A stretch of DNA of 64,000 nucleotides from Dissophora ornata (GCA_025201705.1 MU616593.1:1-64000); one strand, 5' to 3'. Numbered from the stretch's first letter, positions 46,265-59,215 are shown. Translations and numbers: made by a program. Notes: generated by a model not told the origin, from the sequence alone.

Positions 46265-47563
46265 CTACTCAAAACTGACAGAGTCACCAGGCTCAAACGT
46301 GCTGTCACCGACCATCCTGGCTAGGATTCCTTGACTAAAGAACCCTTGTTCGTTCCACGACTTCATCTCTGCTCCCGAAAATGGCCCGAAAACCTCATCA
46401 GGACTCTGACCCTCAGGCGGATTAGCCCATTTGTATTCCCAACTGACGGCATTCGACAAAAGAGGGTCATCCTCGAGCATAGCCTCTGCTTGCTCTCCTG
46501 GCCTCAATACTGGCGTCCCTACCTCCCAGTTATCTGCAATGATGTCTGCCCTGCGGAGAGTCCTGACAGCCTGCTCATATGTTTCCTCGTATATGTCGAA
46601 ATGCCCCATCGCCATCATCCTGTCGCACAAATCCGTCAGTTTTTCAATCGCTTTTCTTCGCCTTGTCTCCTCCTCTGACTCTGGCGCTACTGATGATGCG
46701 TCTTTGCCATCCTCGTCCATCGCTTTGTTCTTGCGCCAGCTTTTTTTCCTTTGCGGTTTCGGGCCTTTTGTTCCTGACCTCTTTCCACCACCTAGCCGCT
46801 GAATTGCCTCTACCACTGTCTCCGAGGGCTGCAGAATGTTGACTAGCTCAATATAAATGTCTGTCTTAGTCATGGCATTGGCGGCCGCTTCCTGCTCTTC
46901 CGCCTCTGCTTGCTTGACCTTGCGGTCGTGAGCCATCCGAGCAGCCTGAATATCCTTGCGCGAGACACCCTCGAGCCAAGAATCATGGAAACGCTCCGGA
47001 TCAATCTTACGGATAAAATTACCGGCCTCGTCGATCTCGCCTCCCTCCTCCAACTCTTCCTTCATGTTGAAAGCCTCAATTTTCGGGTTTCCTTCCGAGT
47101 CATATTCCGCTTCATCGAGATCGTCCAGATTGAGATCTTCGCCTTCGATATCAGATTTATTGAATGCCTTGTTCTTGCCCTTGTCTCTTTGGGCCGCCTT
47201 CTTTTTCTTTTCAGCCCGCCGCCGCTCGATCTCTTCCGGATCGGCAAACATATCATCTTCCTCCTCCTCCTCGTTCTCTGCGCCAACAGCCGTAGCAGCG
47301 CCGGGGATGTCGTCAACGAACGTCTTTTTCTTTTTCTTTTCGCCTTGCTCATCTTCACTGCTTTCTTCACCCTCGTCGTACGCGACCACCGTGACAGCGC
47401 CTCGTCTTGTCTTGCGTTGTTCGAGTAGGTCTGAATCGTCAATCTCTTCCAAAGATCCTTCCCTGTCGCCACCGAATCGGACACGCTTGGAGGAACCAGA
47501 GGAACCCTGACCATTGCTGGGCCACTCCCCGCTCGTCGATCGCTTGTTGCTGTTGGCTGGCAT
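46265..47563 (-). CDS. GYF-domain protein CD2BP2 / Lin1 (Snu40 family)
   Basis: A single exon of 432 residues. It opens with a basic RFGG-containing stretch (KRVRFGGDREGS), followed by acidic blocks and a Lys-rich helical region. The family stretch FNMKEELEEGGEIDEAGNFI is followed by DSWLEGVSRKDI. The C-terminal GYF domain is VSWEYKWANPPEG to FGPFSGAEMKSWNEQGFF. Members (human CD2BP2, yeast Lin1/Snu40) bind proline-rich ligands and belong to the U5 snRNP, leaving before tri-snRNP maturation. The start MPANSNKRS was chosen over an in-frame ATG at 47650 because the upstream stretch is not conserved-looking. The stop lies 92 bp from the convergent D2HGDH stop. Confidence 0.9.
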   Translation of the reverse strand: MPANSNKRSTSGEWPSNGQGSSGSSKRVRFGGDREGSLEEIDDSDLLEQRKTRRGAVTVVAYDEGEESSEDEQGEKKKKKTFVDDIPGAATAVGAENEEEEEDDMFADPEEIERRRAEKKKKAAQRDKGKNKAFNKSDIEGEDLNLDDLDEAEYDSEGNPKIEAFNMKEELEEGGEIDEAGNFIRKIDPERFHDSWLEGVSRKDIQAARMAHDRKVKQAEAEEQEAAANAMTKTDIYIELVNILQPSETVVEAIQRLGGGKRSGTKGPKPQRKKSWRKNKAMDEDGKDASSVAPESEEETRRRKAIEKLTDLCDRMMAMGHFDIYEETYEQAVRTLRRADIIADNWEVGTPVLRPGEQAEAMLEDDPLLSNAVSWEYKWANPPEGQSPDEVFGPFSGAEMKSWNEQGFFSQGILARMVGDSTFEPGDSVSFE

Positions 47564-47798
47564 ATGGGTATGTTGGTTGCTCTTGGATGAGAATAATGGG
47601 CAAAGCGACTGTGGGCACCGCGTTGTGTTCACCTTTTGTACAAGCGCCAAGCCACACGACCGTGTGCAAGGGCATGAAAGGATGAATGTCTCATGACTGG
47701 AGCTTCATTCCTCTTACCACGATAGCGATTGACAACCAGCTCCTCACAGATAGCACCATCGAGGAACCAAAGAAACCATTAAAAAATAACAATAGCCA
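47564..47798. promoter_or_regulatory. Short bidirectional promoter, CD2BP2-like / RIC1
   Basis: A 235 bp gap between the two divergent start codons. No TATA box is obvious. Confidence 0.45.
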
Positions 47799-50700
47799 AT
47801 GTACTGGGCGACTGGAAGTGCCCGTGTTCTCGCAGTCGAGCCATCGCTGCTTAAAGTCAGCTCAGATGGTGATGACGAGGAGCTGGAGTTGGTCCTGCCT
47901 GTAGTCGCCTCGGGCCAGGACAAGAGTAGCGACATCGATAGCAACTCTCAGAGCGGTATCCAATCGCGCATCGTCAAAGGCACAGGCAGCGGGATTGTCG
48001 ACATGGCACGTAATGAGCAGGGTTCGCTCTGGGCAACCATCACGCGCGAATCAATTCAGCTCTGGGTCCACAGGGTACGGCCATGGATACGCGTCTCAAT
48101 TGAGTCATATGTGTGCTCGCCCTGTGAGCTAGCTTGCCGCATATCTGATTTCCTTGATTTTCCAATGACTAGCCTGTCGGTGTTATTTCCAAGGTCGTAA
48201 GGACTCCAAAGTCGCTCTTGGACCATGGTGCCAACCAACGCCTACTTTGGAAGCCCGATTCGACAATGCTTGTTGTCGTGGTAAGTAATATTATGACTTT
48301 GTCTCTTTGGCCTCTCACATTCGCACCTTCTTAAACTAAAGGCTTCATGCTCAATGGCTTTCAGACAGAGCAGAGCTTCTTGCACATCTACAGGATTATA
48401 CCACAAGGGAACGATGGCGCAAGTTACCAGCTCACGAACAGCAAAAGCTATGCCTTAGGGCCTGGCGAAGGCATCGGTTTTCCTGATCTTACTATCAAGT
48501 TCAAAATGACTATCAAAATGGATGCTGGCGTTTCAAGGTATAACAAACAGCCTCACCCTCTTGGTAGATTTTGGTTAGATTCAACGGCTAATGTACTGTA
48601 TGTTAATTGATAGTCTTGTCGGTCTGGATTCGGATATCGTTGTCGCAACAGTCAACCCACCAGCCGTGCAGCTTATCCCTTGGATGGGAAAAGTCGATGT
48701 GAAAACATGCTTGATTCGACACATGAACTTTTTGCTTGACAAGAGTGTCAAGATTGTGTCGATGAGTCGCTTCCCAAAGTCGACGACGCAAACCTGGTGC
48801 ATGTCTGATGGAAAAGCCTACATTGTATATTATACCCCAAACGCGTCGGACACAAGTTCACCAAATTCGGTACGGTATCTATACATCAGGCAGACGACGG
48901 TTAGAAATCAAGTATGGCGTGTGCATGTCCTAACTTTTGTTGATGTCAATACTTCTTCATATCCAGGTAGCATCGAACGGCGATAGTTGGTACGGATTCT
49001 GCTTTCACGGCAATCCAGAAGGATTCGATAAGCAAGACGCAGGCGTTGTTGCTGCAAGTAATCCGGAATACAGTCTGCTTGCAATCGGAACTCGTGGGTA
49101 TGTTCAAACCGCCCTCAATGACTTGTGCCGTGATGTGTTGACTCTACGCTTATACTTTATAACCTTTTCTTCATGATGATAGGGGTGACGTCCGTATCTT
49201 CAAATCAGGCGAACATGCGGGCCAATGGGTGTTCTCGCACAAATTGGCACTGAAGGAGTCACAGAGCTACGTCAACAACACACCGGACAAGATTGTCTCT
49301 TTAGCATGGAACTCGGATGGAAGTGCACTGGCTGTGGGACAGGAGTCACGCTGTCCTTCCATTTGGAGCGTCTTTGGACGGCGACTCTTTCCATCTGCCT
49401 CTCACGATATACCTAGTTTGTAAGTTACAGCTTTTAACTGGAGCACACGCCGCGATGAGACCATAACACTAGTCGATTCTAAATCGGTGGATCTTGTTAA
49501 TAGAAAAAATGCCAGCGAGGATCCTTACCTTCAAGGAACTAGGGCCCTGGTATGGTAGAAAATTTCTAGGCCGACCGTAAAGATTTTCCAGCAACTCTTT
49601 GGTTATATGATCTAACATCTAGCCATCATGCCGATTTCAAAACGCGTAGTTCTGGAGTGCTGGAAATATGGACCTGATAGTACTGGGCGCAGATGACTCG
49701 AGTTGTATGTGGGAGTGAGACGCATCTCTTGAATTGACCATTTTGTTATCGGCTGTCCATATGCTAACGCGCCACGACTTCCTTCTCAATCATAGCCAAT
49801 TTTTATGCCATACCATGTGCGAAGTCCTTGTCCTCAGTTCAGAACCACTTGGTAAGTCCTGACTTTTGGGAGGGAGGATATAGTTCTGATTGTTACTGCA
49901 TGACATTCAGTCTATCATCTAACAAACCTCGAAAGGGTCTATAGAGCTCTGCTCCTCAGTGCCTACTTCATTTGAACGATCGCCTTTTAGTGTACAGCGA
50001 AGGTCATCGCCAGGATGTTACGTCGACCATCAACCCTGACACTTTTGTCTGGAATAATGTCATGGTTAGTAAAGCTGCTTTCTTGAGATTTACATGTCCT
50101 ATACTGGGAGTGCACTGTAGCCTAAGCTTATAGTTACTCGAAATGCGTAGGTGCCAGCCGTTTACTTGAGCGACAACTGGCCAATAAGAGTAAGTTTGCG
50201 ATAGCTGACGGAGTCTTATAAGGCATCGAAAGGTCGCAAACCAACATATTTGCCTGTTTATATGCTATAGTACTCTTGCCTCAGCCAGGATGGTCATTAT
50301 CTTGCGATAGCAGGGCGGCGTGGACTTGCCCATTACAACCTCCATTCTTGTCGTTGGAGGTTATTTGGCAACTGGCAACAGGAGCAATCATTCAGGTGCC
50401 AGGGTGGTCTAGCATGGTTCAAAAACATTTTGATTGTGGGCTGTGAGACGATCGAGGACCAGCGGTACGAGGTAGGTCACCATCGTTGATAACAGCGAGC
50501 GATGTCGTTCGTAACTATTTACTGTTGACTAAATGTGTTTCTTATAATGCACCATAGTTGCGGTTATATCAGCGCGAAAATAATCTGGATAATAACGATG
50601 TTGTTTTCACGGAGCAATTCGAGACGCGCATTGCCCATATTTCCGTATGGCGGTCGTCCCTTTTGGTCTACACGTCCAACAATACACTTTACTGTTACTC

Positions 50701-52522
50701 TCTTGGAAGTGGTAAGTCATATTGTTATACGGCTGTTCCTCTTTTGGGCCGGTTGCGCGTACTTCCTCGTGCAGCTATTGATCTTACTTTTTTTCAATAT
50801 GGCATGGCAGCCAAACGCGTAGATTTGCAACTAGTCTGGAAGACTTCATTGCAGGATATTGTCGAATCACCCACGCTGCTAAAGTCTGTGTCTATCCTGA
50901 CAGCCGAAGGCTCGGATGGTAACGATGCAACCCATATTACTTTGCTCGTTGACGGAAAGATTTATTTCCTTCGTCCAGAGTTCTTGGTAAGCAATCGTAT
51001 CCCTGAATACGCCACTAAATTATATTTCGTGATATTTGTACTAACCCGCTTGGCCTGCTTAAATGATAGACGGACGGAAATGTGAGGTTGTCATTCAGGC
51101 AAATCACAGACAAGGTCGAATACTACTGGATTACACGATCTGCCCATGACGCCAACGACTTTTCTTTGTGGACATTTAATGGCAAGACGCTTAAGGTGAG
51201 TCATTGGCGGCTGGGCTTGACACCAGATTTGTTTGAGAGCGGCGTTTTGACGGACATATATTTTTGTGTATATATTATTGGCTTAGATGTGGTGGAATGT
51301 ATTTGGACCAGGGGGTAGCGAGAGGAGCCTCGCCACGTTTGCCAAGCACAACTTTTTGGAGATGGATATCGAATTCTATCCGCTCGGTAAGATCTATCTC
51401 ACCCTGCATAGGTTTAATGCTCATGGGTAATCACCCGTCTTTATCTAACCGTCGTTTCATGTGTGATATCGTATGTAGCTATTCTCCCTGAGCGAGGTAT
51501 TGTTCTGGGACTGGAGCCAGAGATTGCAACTCACAAGCCCAAGTCACTTGCTATGTTCAAGATGGCAACCAAAGTATGAAGTATCATTATTCGTATCTCG
51601 ATCCTATTTGCGTCCTGCCTACTTGCCTACTTACGACTTGTATTCTTTGTTCCTATATCTAGACCCATTTGTTCTTGCAGACGATTCTTCGACATGTGCT
51701 GACCCACAACATCGATGGAGAGTGGGAAGCGTACGAATTCGCAAAGCATTATCAGGACCTTGGATATTTTGGTCACGCTCTAGAGATACTGTTGCATAAT
51801 GTTTTGGAAGATGAGGCAGACTCTGGAATCGGATTCGAAGAAGGTACTTATTTTACTATCGGATCAAAAAAAATATTACGGCTTCCATGATGCCAATGGC
51901 TTTTTTCAATTAAAGCTGACGCGTTGTATTTCTATCTCATTCTATTCCCACAGGCGCAGTTCTGCCCAGGGTTGTCAGCTTTTTACAGCAATTTCCCCAT
52001 TATCTGGACGTGATTGTGTCCTGTGCCCGCAAGACTGAGGTCGCTCTCTGGGAATATCTTTTTTCTATCGTAGGCGCTCCCAAGGATTTGTTTGAGGTAG
52101 GTGAACATTGTCATATCAGCGAGACTGGATAGAAAATGTATCCCACACAAATTACGAGGCTGCTAATGTACGCGCGCTGTTTAACTTTGCTTTAATTGTA
52201 GCAATGTCTGGCCGCAGATCAACTCAAGACGGCAACGTCCTACCTGCTTATTTTACACACCCTCGAGCCGCTTCAGACGACCAGCCAGGACACTGTGCGT
52301 CTCCTGGAAAAGACTCTTCAGGCTCAGGACTTTGAGCTCTGCAAGGAGCTGGTGCGCTTCCTGAATTCAATCGACTGTAAGCTGGACGGAGAAGAGACCA
52401 AAAAATGTTCCCGCGATGCCTATTGACTGTTTTCACTAATACGTTTTATTGCCTTACGATCCTTAGCAACTGGAGCTACCCTCCAGCAGGCACTTTCAAT
52501 GGTATCGGTAGCCAATTCGTAA
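47799..52522 (+). CDS. RIC1: RIC1, subunit of the Ric1-Rgp1 Rab6/Ypt6 exchange factor
   Basis: The start [15 protein letters not shown] is the conserved RIC1 N-terminus. About 15 exons follow; the largest are 47799-48074 and those around 48380-48535, 49190-49420, 50300-50470 and 50800-50985. Blocks recognised include [33 protein letters not shown] with [11 protein letters not shown] (WD40 part), [41 protein letters not shown], and the C-terminal RIC1 domain (ETQ-like [57 protein letters not shown]). With Rgp1 it activates Ypt6/Rab6 at the Golgi. I did not sum every exon, so internal boundaries are approximate. Several exons are only 50-80 bases long. The stop TAA is at 52520. Confidence 0.88.
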
Positions 52523-54955
52523 CCATCCCCGCTTGCGGAGTTTAGAAAAGGTACGACCGCTGGCGGAGAGAGGATTTGAAGCCCCTTGTTCTTCTGATGA
52601 TGAGTTATTGTGTAAAAGGTTTGAAAGGCCTCAGTCGACTTTCTGAATCTCTTTGTTGAGGGGCCCTTGACCCTGGATCTGTCTATTTCCGAAAGTCAGA
52701 CGAGAGCGCTCCTCCCTTCTTTTCTCTGGGTATTTCTCTTTGAGTCCCTTTGTACCCTATTCGGTGTTTATCTTTGTTCCGGTTCAATTTCAAAGTGCTG
52801 TAGCGCGTTGCTCCTTCCACTGGCTGGTGTCTTTATCTATAATTGAACTCTGGTCCTGATAAAGGAGCATAGATTAAACAGGCGACACATTCAAAGAGTC
52901 GACGTTATCTATCATTGAGCGTTTGATCAAAGGCCGGTCGCCACATCCCTTTTCAGCTGAGCGCTGGCACTTTGAATGGCCACGGCGAGATATAACTGAC
53001 TGACTATGGGTGGATAGTGGGCCATGAGAATGGAGAACAATGAACGGGTTTGTGTCTAGCGATTGGTCGAGTACGGAGTGAATGGTGAAGGACGATTTGG
53101 ACCTATGTCTCGTCAGAGAGGTGACAGACTGGCGCTGTGGCCTTATAGGAGAACAACTTTGAAACAGAACTGAAGAAGAACATGAACGCGGTCAGCGACA
53201 ATTGCGCGTAGATCACGACATAGTAGAACAGTGCAGCTAACATGGCCATGGGCCTTATTCTGTGATTTATTTTTATTCGTTTTATTGGGTCGGATCGCAT
53301 TCTACCTAGGACAACACGACGCGGATAAATTACAGACATGGTTTTAACGAGCATTAAAACAATAATTATGCACGTGTGAGAGAGCTGTATACGACGCATT
53401 TAATCTTCAATAGCCATGAGCTCATGTTTTCATAAGCTCCATCGTTTATTGCAAGTTATGTATTTTCAATATTTGAGCTGAGTCATGTTTGAGCATGCGG
53501 TCCTGGAGAGCATGTATAGGTTATGTCCGTACCTTTTGATGCAGGGTCTAATGTCCAGTACGTATGATGGGCAGATGCCGGGACTGTAGTCAAAGAGATC
53601 CTGCAAGGGTCTCAATGACGCGATGATCTGTCATGGGTACTCTACGTTGGTGGTGTGGGGGCTCACGTGGGAGGCAGATTGTTGTATAACGCGCGTGCGC
53701 ATATTAGAACGCATATGTCTGCAAAATAAATGAGCACCGCAAATGTACTCGTGTTCTGTTTTCTTGCGATAGCCGACTTGGTACATGTGCAGTGCACTCG
53801 CAGGTGCTAGCGATCATCAAATAGAGGGATCCAGGGAGCGACGGCAAGAGCGACTGGGGCATTGCAAAAGTGAAGTTGGGATGGGGTACGGCCAAGGAGG
53901 ATGGCACAGCGAGGCTGAAGAAACAGAGGAGAGGCAAGACCATGCACACGAAGGAAATGTCGAGGAGCAACTCACACGAGTGGCAGAGAGCACTTTGTGT
54001 GTTTGTATGTTTGTTTTATGGGAGCGAGCGAGAGATTATTTTTTGACTGACAAGAACCCCCAGGGTCATGAAGGGCGCGAGCGAGAGATGGGCAAGGAGT
54101 AAACAAAGAGGACAATGGCAACAGAAACAAATGATAAATGGGACGTTGACTGAGAATCGATTGCTGTATGAGATCAAACGAATCGCTGGTGTGCCAGCCA
54201 GTCGCACCGCACAAATCGAAAGAGTGGCCGTTATTTATTTACCTTGTGGGCCAATGGGCTGTCAGGCTGACAGGGCACCCCGCGTCCGGGTCTGTGTTTC
54301 ATATTTAGCTTTTATCCGCCCATTCACACATTCATCACCTCGCATCCATTCCTCCACATCCGCCCCGGCTGAGCGGCCGATCGTTGACTCTCCCATCCCT
54401 CTCCCATTTCAAAACACCACACATTCAATCTCCCGTTGCACATGGGTGCATTTCTGTCTGCGAATCTGTGTCTCATCCCCATCCTAGTTCATCGTCCCGT
54501 GCCCCGTCTCGTGCTGATCAAACTCCTCGGTGCCTGAACGGCGAATAGACAGACACTTCTTTCTTCTATTTCATTTTCAGGAACGCATTTGCCGCCTTTT
54601 TTTTCAGCCAATTGGCCAATTGTATCAGTCGTGTTCGCATTTGTGGTTCTCCTCCTCCCCTCTCTCTCTCTGTCTCTCTCTCTCTCTCGTCTCCGTTGCC
54701 ACCATAATTCCGACATCCTTTTCTTCCCTTCATCCCTCCTCTCGATCCTGATCCATTCCCATGGACACCACTTCGCCGTAGTCTTGCTCCGTACACACAG
54801 ATACTCTCTTCACCTCATCTTCACTCCAGCTCATCCCACACCACTCTCAGGTACCGACATATCGACCCAATAACACGCAAGCTCAGGCCAAACACGACAT
54901 TCACCCAATGACTAATATTCCTTTCTCCTTCCTTCCATTCTAGAAGTCACTCTCG
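52523..54955. other. Intergenic region between RIC1 and the PH-domain gene
   Basis: About 2.4 kb, the longest gap in the window. Open frames such as 53785-54102 are low-complexity (Glu/Arg/Gly-rich) with no domain and no splice support. A CT-rich run (54655-54690) and CA-rich stretches precede the PH gene and probably belong to its leader, which also contains a likely 5' UTR intron ending at 54944. No tRNA or snoRNA could be supported. Confidence 0.4.
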
Positions 54956-57538
54956 ATGCAGATGCACCAGCCTCAGCGGATAACCACTCGACTTTTGCAT
55001 TCGACCTTGGACCAGTCTCCTCGATCAACCCCTATACCCGGCTCCCATGCCCAATACCATCATCTCCAGCACCACCTCCACCAGCACCACTCCGACAGCG
55101 AAATCAATTCTAAAGACCTGTTCCGCCACAGCCCAGACTTCACCTCCATGACAACCGACGACGACGTCTCGTCTTCCGCCAGCTTCCGCCAAAGACCGCG
55201 TAAGCTGAGTAAGGCGGGATCCATATCATCGCCTCTCAGCGGCCAATCCCCCTTTTCCACCCTCAAGAATGGCAGCTCAAACGCCCTCTCTGCCTTTTCC
55301 TTTCTCTCCTTGAGCGAAAAGAATAACACCACTCCCATCACAACCGACGTCAACGGAAAACCAGCATCACAGCTGCGCGTCCGTCATCTGGAACAGGACT
55401 CTTCTTATGCAGGATATTTGACAAAGTTCTCTTCCAGGACATTCTTCTCTCGCAAACAATGGAAGCGCCGGTACTTTATTCTGCATGAAAGATCCCTCTA
55501 TTGCTTCAAATCTTCGGACCCACAGCATCCTTTGCTCGAGACTCTCATGCTTTCGCCCGAAGCGATTATATGCGTCACAGACATCTTTTCAGGAAAGCGA
55601 TACTGTCTTCAAATCTCGTGCCCGGGAGAAAAGAGCTGGTATGTCCTCTCAGACACGGCCTCGGAAATGTCGGGTTGGCTCAAGGAACTCAAGAACACGG
55701 TGCAGCGAACCAGGAGTAACCAGCTTGATGGACGACCTGGAACACAGTACTCGGATTCATCAGAGATCTCAGATATGTCAGGGACATCTTTGGCCATGCG
55801 TGTCCCCTCAGTCCCCATTATCCCAAGCCAATACGAATTCATGACGCGCGAATCTAGATCTCTTCCTGGGACACTTTCGTCCTCACTACCCTCGCGCCAA
55901 AGTTATATCCAGCAATCCTCTTTTGCACCCCAACAACACCAGCATCTGGATCCCTACCAGGGACAGGTCACCAGTCTGAATCCGCCTCCCCGCCCCATCA
56001 CTCCAAAGCCATCAACACCAACACCTGGACCAGGGCCGCAGCGTCTTCATGGAGCCCAACAGACACATCAATATGGAGCGTTATCACAGCAACCACCACA
56101 GCAGCCAGAAACACGGCGGAGAAGAAACAGCTCTCTCTCGAATGGCCAAACCGCTTCTGACTATGCCAGCTTTGGAACAGCTATGGAGCGTGCAGGAGTA
56201 ATGGCAGAGACAGAGAGGGAGTCCCAGTCGCCATCATGGTCAATTCCGACAAAGGCAGAGAGGCCAGACACCAACTATGCAACGATTCCACGTAGCAAGC
56301 GCGAGTCTGTTATTTCAGCCATGTCTGGCGCATCCACCGTGTCCCCACCTCCCAGGAACCCGAGAACATCTATGCTGGTTGACCGGCCGGATAGCGCGAT
56401 GTCGCTCCCTGCCCGCAGTTCACAGAGACAACCAGGGACATCCTTACGGCCCTTGAGCTCGGTTTCGTCACGACCTATAAGCCCAGGTCTGACGAGGACG
56501 AGTCCCAGGAACTCACTAGTCATCTCACCTCCCCCTCGGAGCATCCATCGACCTGCCAGTATGTCAATAAGGAATTCCACCCATATTCTCCCTCTTCCTC
56601 AAAATGCTACGGTAGGTATGCCGTCTCAGCGCTCTTCTCCAACCAACATTCTCAACTCCGATCCACCAACCTCGACTCTACCTGCTACACCCGAATCTGC
56701 CAGGAATCAAACCCACCACCGACCACTCTCTCGCATTACTAGTTTGAGGAATCAACGCGAGACAGGATCGAGTGCAGGAGAGAATATCATCAAAAGGAAC
56801 AGCGTCGTCGGTAATGTCAGTATCAGCAACATTAACATCAAAAATGGCATTAACAGCAGCAGCAGCAACCACAGTGGCAGCAACGGTCATAGTAGGCAGA
56901 TGTCACTCCCTATCCACACAATGTATATCTTGCCTGCTCCCCCTACGGGACAGGCGCCTACTCAACCCCCAGCGTCAGCCAGCTCCGGCTCTTCTCGACC
57001 GCTGATGCAGACACCCTCCGGATCCAACTCGGCACTGCGGCCGATCTCATCCGCTATGCACAATGTAGCGTCTCTAGGAGGGGGAGTTGCTCGGAGGCCA
57101 TCTACTCATAAACGAGATTCGGCCATATCCACGAGATTATCGACGTTAATTTTGCCCCCCGAACCCAAGAAGGCTGTACCTCTTCCACCAAAAGGGTCCT
57201 TTCCTGCTCCACCAACGTCGGCTCTGCCCAAGAAACCAAATGGGGCAGGTGCTAAGAGCAAGCCGAAGGCTAAACGTGGACAAGGAGATGCACCGACTGG
57301 ATTCGGTGCTATTCTTGAGGAAGAGGAGGAGGAGGATGACGATGACGATGACGATGGAGAGTATGTGTCACGTCTGCAGTTTGAGGAACTGGAGGCTGCT
57401 AGGGCAGCGGCGGAGCAGGGTCATGATCCGGACAGCAATGCGACAACTCCGACGACGGCAACGCGACCAGAGTACTATGCGACAAAAGAGAGCAAAGTGG
57501 TAGAATACATCTTCCCAAGCGAGTCATTCGCAGTGTAG
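54956..57538 (+). CDS. PH-domain protein with long disordered tail
   Basis: One exon of 860 residues. An N-terminal His/Gln/Ser-rich part is followed by a pleckstrin-homology domain at about 150-250 (YAGYLTKFSSRTFFSRKQWK, RRYFILHERSLYCFKSS, WYVLSDTASEMSGWLKEL with the conserved Trp). This is a phosphoinositide- or protein-binding membrane module. The remaining 600 residues are Ser/Pro/Arg-rich and disordered, with an acidic run (LEEEEEEDDDDDDDGEY) near the C-terminus. The C-terminus ends YIFPSESFAV. The first ATG (54956) may follow a 5' UTR intron, since a good acceptor (ttctag) sits just ahead; an upstream coding exon cannot be excluded. The likely role is cortical signalling or scaffolding, not identifiable further. 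Confidence 0.85.
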   Translation: MQMHQPQRITTRLLHSTLDQSPRSTPIPGSHAQYHHLQHHLHQHHSDSEINSKDLFRHSPDFTSMTTDDDVSSSASFRQRPRKLSKAGSISSPLSGQSPFSTLKNGSSNALSAFSFLSLSEKNNTTPITTDVNGKPASQLRVRHLEQDSSYAGYLTKFSSRTFFSRKQWKRRYFILHERSLYCFKSSDPQHPLLETLMLSPEAIICVTDIFSGKRYCLQISCPGEKSWYVLSDTASEMSGWLKELKNTVQRTRSNQLDGRPGTQYSDSSEISDMSGTSLAMRVPSVPIIPSQYEFMTRESRSLPGTLSSSLPSRQSYIQQSSFAPQQHQHLDPYQGQVTSLNPPPRPITPKPSTPTPGPGPQRLHGAQQTHQYGALSQQPPQQPETRRRRNSSLSNGQTASDYASFGTAMERAGVMAETERESQSPSWSIPTKAERPDTNYATIPRSKRESVISAMSGASTVSPPPRNPRTSMLVDRPDSAMSLPARSSQRQPGTSLRPLSSVSSRPISPGLTRTSPRNSLVISPPPRSIHRPASMSIRNSTHILPLPQNATVGMPSQRSSPTNILNSDPPTSTLPATPESARNQTHHRPLSRITSLRNQRETGSSAGENIIKRNSVVGNVSISNINIKNGINSSSSNHSGSNGHSRQMSLPIHTMYILPAPPTGQAPTQPPASASSGSSRPLMQTPSGSNSALRPISSAMHNVASLGGGVARRPSTHKRDSAISTRLSTLILPPEPKKAVPLPPKGSFPAPPTSALPKKPNGAGAKSKPKAKRGQGDAPTGFGAILEEEEEEDDDDDDDGEYVSRLQFEELEAARAAAEQGHDPDSNATTPTTATRPEYYATKESKVVEYIFPSESFAV

Positions 57539-57973
57539 ACAGAAGTACTACATCGCTTGTGGGGGGTTTTTTTGTTTGTTTTGTTTTTATCTGGCCTTGT
57601 TCTTTGTTATGTAATTACTCTTCGTGCATTTCAACTGATACCATAATAAGAGTTTAGTTTGTGTTGAGGATGACGCTTTTGAATGGAGAGCTATTGATGG
57701 GAGCGAGATAGAGCCCATGTACATGAAAGGTTTCGGAGAGCTGTGTACCTTACCTTGTCAAGCCATAATAAAAATTGGTGGCAAAAGAATATATTCTCCT
57801 TGACATCTCGTTGCACAGGCACCGCCCTCAGCCACACCCACCACAAAATCGAAATCGTGTTGTACATTCGTGCCATCCACGCATCCACACATCCAACCAC
57901 ACACACACACTTCCTCGCACACACATACATAGACACCCCGATAAACGAGCAAGCAGCGAGAGAGTATATTATC

Positions 57974-59215
57974 ATGTCTGGAATTTGCCGAAGTCGACTC
58001 GCAGAGGAACGAAAGCAATGGCGCAAGGATCACCCATTTGTACGTGCGTTTTCCTTTTGTTCTGAGATGCCGCGGCGAAGTCGCCGTCATTGTGTTTGTC
58101 TGCCGCATTAGGCAAGCAAATCAGGTCGGGTCTCGTTCTCCGTAGGACACCCGCGCATCATGGTGCACCTGGCTTGGATGTTTTGTTTTATGGCAGCCCA
58201 CTCTCAGAGGATGTCGGTGAAGAATGGGCTGTCTGCATCTGTTTATTATTCTACTAATCGTTGTTTTTGTTCTGTCTGTCCTGCCTACTTATCCAGGGCT
58301 TTTATGCTAGGCCCGAGAAGAAAGCCGATGGCACTCTCGACCTTATGAACTGGCAAGTTGGAATTCCGGGGAAGCCCAATGTAAGAATCCCTTCTATCGG
58401 CATGGCTGACTGGGAAGCTGTCAGAGTTTTACCTCTCAGGGCAATTCATTTACAAGGACGCTACCATTTTTTATGCCTTATAGACGCCATGGGAGGGCGG
58501 TGTTTACAAACTTGTGCTTATCTTCCCCGACGGTAGGTTCTAGGTTCAGTCTCGGCCGAACACGTGGCCGATGCGAGTGTTGTAGATGCGATGCTAACGA
58601 TCGTCGTTTTTTCCTGGCTACTAGACTATCCAAGCAAGCCCCCAAAATGTAGGAGGGTCCTCCTGCAGAGGAGGGCTTAACGAAATGTGATTTTTGAAAG
58701 GGATTGATGGCATGTGACAGAGTCGTAACAAGATGAACCCTGTTCTACATAAACTGCAACATAGGCAAATTTGTTCCGCCACTCTTCCACCCTAATGTGT
58801 ATCCCTCCGGAACTGTGTGCCTCTCCATCTTGAACGAAGAAGAAGGCTGGAAGCCTGCAATTACAATCAAGCAGGTCAGTTTATAATTCTTGACATGCAC
58901 CAACTGTGACCTGCGCCTACGGGTGTTATTTGGTGTATTGACTCAAAAGACCGACTTTCTTTTGTGCCGATAGATCTTGCTTGGTATTCAGGACTTGTTG
59001 AACGACCCGAATCCAGAGAGTCCTGCGCAATCGGAAGCCTATGTTATGTTCAAGTATGTGGAAGGGGTTTTCTTCGACGCGAGAGGGATTCGCGATATAT
59101 GACCTAACAAATTGGTCTTGACTTTTTCTCTGAATTTTTTGTGCATCCGTGTAGGAAAGACAAGGTCAGCTACGAAAAGCGTGTGCGGCAGCAGGCAAAG
59201 GAGAATGCGCCATGA
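57974..59215 (+). CDS. UBC9: SUMO-conjugating enzyme E2 Ubc9
   Basis: Seven exons (57974-58039, 58297-58380, 58484-58532, 58625-58648, 58765-58874, 58974-59053, 59155-59215) give 157 residues, the exact family size. It transfers SUMO from the E1 to substrates, mainly in the nucleus. The start [22 protein letters not shown] is the universal Ubc9 N-terminus. [15 protein letters not shown] contains the catalytic Cys, and [18 protein letters not shown] and [14 protein letters not shown] close the protein. Exon 4 is a micro-exon of 24 bases (DYPSKPPK). Introns are long relative to the exons. Confidence 0.97.

Noticed and set aside
53785..54102. Plus-strand frame of 105 codons in the RIC1-PH gap
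   Set aside because: Glu/Arg/Gly-rich low-complexity translation, no domain, no splice or promoter context.
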